From the NCBI RefSeq assembly GCF_001902295.1, contig NZ_CP018335.1, positions 2,542,001 to 2,606,000 on the forward strand: a DNA stretch of 64,000 nt. Direction: 5' to 3'. Origin of the DNA: Clostridium kluyveri (GTDB taxonomy: Bacteria > Bacillota > Clostridia > Clostridiales > Clostridiaceae). The notes under the pieces were generated by a model. The model was not told where the DNA came from and did no database searches. It worked only from the letters and a program-made list of their open reading frames with translations. Made by a program: the position numbers and the translations under genes. This document shows, piece after piece, positions 62,861-64,000 of the stretch (its first letter is position 1; each line of letters begins with the position of its first letter).

Positions 62861-64000
62861 ATGTATAATTTTTTTACCTATGAAGAAAGACTTGAGTTGC
62901 AGAAATATCTGAAAAAAAGTCTTTCCTTTAAAGAAATCAGCTGCAAATTGGATAAAAATCCAACTACGATATCAAGAGAAGTACGTAAATACTATTCTGA
63001 AGTTGCCACCGGTTATCCTGGTTTCCCTTTTAATTCCTGTAAGAACCGTTTTAACTGTCGAATGAAAAAAGTCTGTGGCAAGGAATGCTCCAGAAAATCA
63101 GATATCTATTGTAAACTTTGCACTTCGTGCAATGACAACTGTTCTCAATTTGTAGAAGAGATCTGTACCGCCAGATTCAGAGTTCCCTACGTTTGTAACG
63201 GATGTGAAACGATTGGTAAATGTACACTTTTGAAGAATATTTACGATGCGGAGCATGCCCATATTAAAGCTTATGAAGCTATTTCAAAGTCACGAAGTGG
63301 CTTGTGTGTATCTGAAGATGAAATCAGCAGACTTAATAAGATTATTTCACCTCTGGTTCAAAATGGTCAGTCTGTGAATCAAATCTATATCAATCATAAG
63401 GATGAACTGATGTGCAGCGAAAAGACCATTTACAATTATATTGATGCATGCCTGTTTGATGTCAGGAACATTGATCTTCCCAGAAAAGTTAAGTTTCGTG
63501 AGCGATACAAAAAGCCTGAATTTAAAGTAGATAAAGGCTGCCGCATTGGTCGCAATTATGAAGCATTTGGAACTTTTATGGATAAGAATCCTGACATAGC
63601 AGTAGTACAAATGGATTCTGTCATTGGTAGTAAAGGAGGTAAATGTCTTTTAACTATTCATTTTGTAGAATGCAGTCTTATGCTTGCTTTTTTAAGAGAA
63701 GCAAACACATCAAAATCTGTGATTGATGTATTCAATCAACTTGATAGTACCCTTGGGAAAGACTTGTTTAGCAAACTATTTCCAGTTATTCTTACTGATA
63801 ACGGAAGTGAATTTTCTAATCCCAAATCGATTGAATATAGGAATACATTTCCTTTGCTGCGTACGCATGTATTTTACTGTGATGAGGGAAGTCCCTATCA
63901 AAAAGGAGCTATTGAAGTAAATCATGAACTTATACGTCGTGTACTTCTAAAAGGAACGAGTTTTAATCAGCTTACACAGGATGATATTAATTTAATGATG
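62861..64000 (+). CDS. IS30-family transposase, N-terminal part (partial at window end)
   Basis: The frame is open for 380 codons and runs off the window. The N-terminus has an IS30 helix-turn-helix (YEERLELQKYLKKSLSFKEI, then NPTTISREVRKYY) and a cysteine-rich zinc-like region (residues about 60-120). The catalytic core shows VQMDSVIG (first Asp), LTDNGSEF (second Asp) and GAIEVNHELIR (Glu). GGAGG lies four bases before the ATG, a short spacing. The codon use and GC differ from the neighbours, as expected for a transferred element. Confidence 0.92.
   Translation, partial: MYNFFTYEERLELQKYLKKSLSFKEISCKLDKNPTTISREVRKYYSEVATGYPGFPFNSCKNRFNCRMKKVCGKECSRKSDIYCKLCTSCNDNCSQFVEEICTARFRVPYVCNGCETIGKCTLLKNIYDAEHAHIKAYEAISKSRSGLCVSEDEISRLNKIISPLVQNGQSVNQIYINHKDELMCSEKTIYNYIDACLFDVRNIDLPRKVKFRERYKKPEFKVDKGCRIGRNYEAFGTFMDKNPDIAVVQMDSVIGSKGGKCLLTIHFVECSLMLAFLREANTSKSVIDVFNQLDSTLGKDLFSKLFPVILTDNGSEFSNPKSIEYRNTFPLLRTHVFYCDEGSPYQKGAIEVNHELIRRVLLKGTSFNQLTQDDINLMM

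Larger units (their letters stand above)
62747..64000 (+). mobile_element. IS30-family insertion sequence, right end outside the window
   Basis: The base composition rises at about 62747. Two hairpins (CCAGGA with TCCTGG at 62749-62767, then the one at 62771-62803) precede a transposase gene that runs to the window end. The left border is estimated from the composition change; no inverted repeat or target duplication can be seen because the other end is missing. Confidence 0.65.

Noticed and set aside
63347..63610. Minus-strand frame inside the IS30 transposase
   Set aside because: The plus frame carries the DDE residues and the helix-turn-helix; the minus frame has no features.
1..64000. 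CRISPR arrays, tRNA and rRNA genes
   Set aside because: No regular direct repeats with spacers, no tRNA-like cloverleaf ending and no rRNA-like GC-rich stretch were seen by reading; a covariance-model scan could still find a tRNA.

Overview
The window looks like a chromosomal stretch of an anaerobic, low-GC, Gram-positive Clostridium. The DNA is strongly AT-rich and the genes have AGGAGG-type ribosome-binding sites. It carries a monomeric [FeFe] hydrogenase, several methyl-accepting chemotaxis proteins (MCPs), cell-wall-binding repeat proteins and many short bidirectional terminators. The gene mix would fit the C. kluyveri / C. ljungdahlii neighbourhood, but that is an inference from gene content only. 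No rRNA, tRNA or CRISPR array was seen.

Layout. 1-5.8 kb: the end of an ABC permease, an AmmeMemoRadiSam pair (radical SAM enzyme plus MEMO-AMMECR1 fusion), a DsrE-like protein, a LysE exporter and a MocR regulator. 5.8-14.9 kb: an unusual P-type ATPase island. It holds a P1B-like ATPase with altered catalytic motifs, a shrunken pseudo-ATPase, two small one-helix proteins that may be partners, several unknown small genes and a Ca2+-ATPase-like pump. The two pumps and the pseudo-ATPase carry similar cysteine-free HMA-like N-termini. 15-26 kb: signalling and the cell surface, with an MCP, an EAL-CBS-GGDEF protein, a BlaI/BlaR1-type pair with twin operators and a repeat-protein sensor domain, a soluble hydrogenase-like iron-sulfur protein fused to an MCP output domain, and two exported proteins sharing a duplicated domain. 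26-34.5 kb: CopA, a MATE exporter, an AraC regulator fused to a glycosidase-like domain, and BioY with a DUF1284 protein. 34.8-38.4 kb: two convergent MCPs. 38.6-44.8 kb: a polyphosphate locus (ppk1, two divergent Ppx/GppA-HD proteins, a stand-alone HD protein) with a Pho-box-like repeat array in the divergent promoter. 44.8-50.3 kb: an MFS exporter, HydA behind a Rex-like site, a DUF503 protein and a homocysteine methyltransferase. 50.3-56.1 kb: a probable potassium operon (KimA-type transporter, KdpD-like kinase lacking the usual N-terminal domain, KdpE, secreted SGNH hydrolase). 56.3-62.6 kb: an AEC transporter, PBP2, an SGNH esterase, a YitT protein and a CPBP protease. From about 62.75 kb to the end: an IS30-family element cut by the window edge.

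The strongest candidates for something undescribed are three. The first is the P-ATPase island, where an active-looking pump, a pump with a TGE-to-TGQ change and a dead pump-like protein are encoded with small membrane proteins. The second is the H-cluster/MCP fusion, which looks like a cytosolic redox or gas sensor feeding the chemotaxis pathway. The third is the pair of Ppx/GppA-HD proteins whose two catalytic halves have decayed in a complementary way. Smaller leads are a leader RNA at 48.79 kb with mutually exclusive helices and a terminator hairpin inside the copA leader. All functional statements rest on motif reading without database searches.
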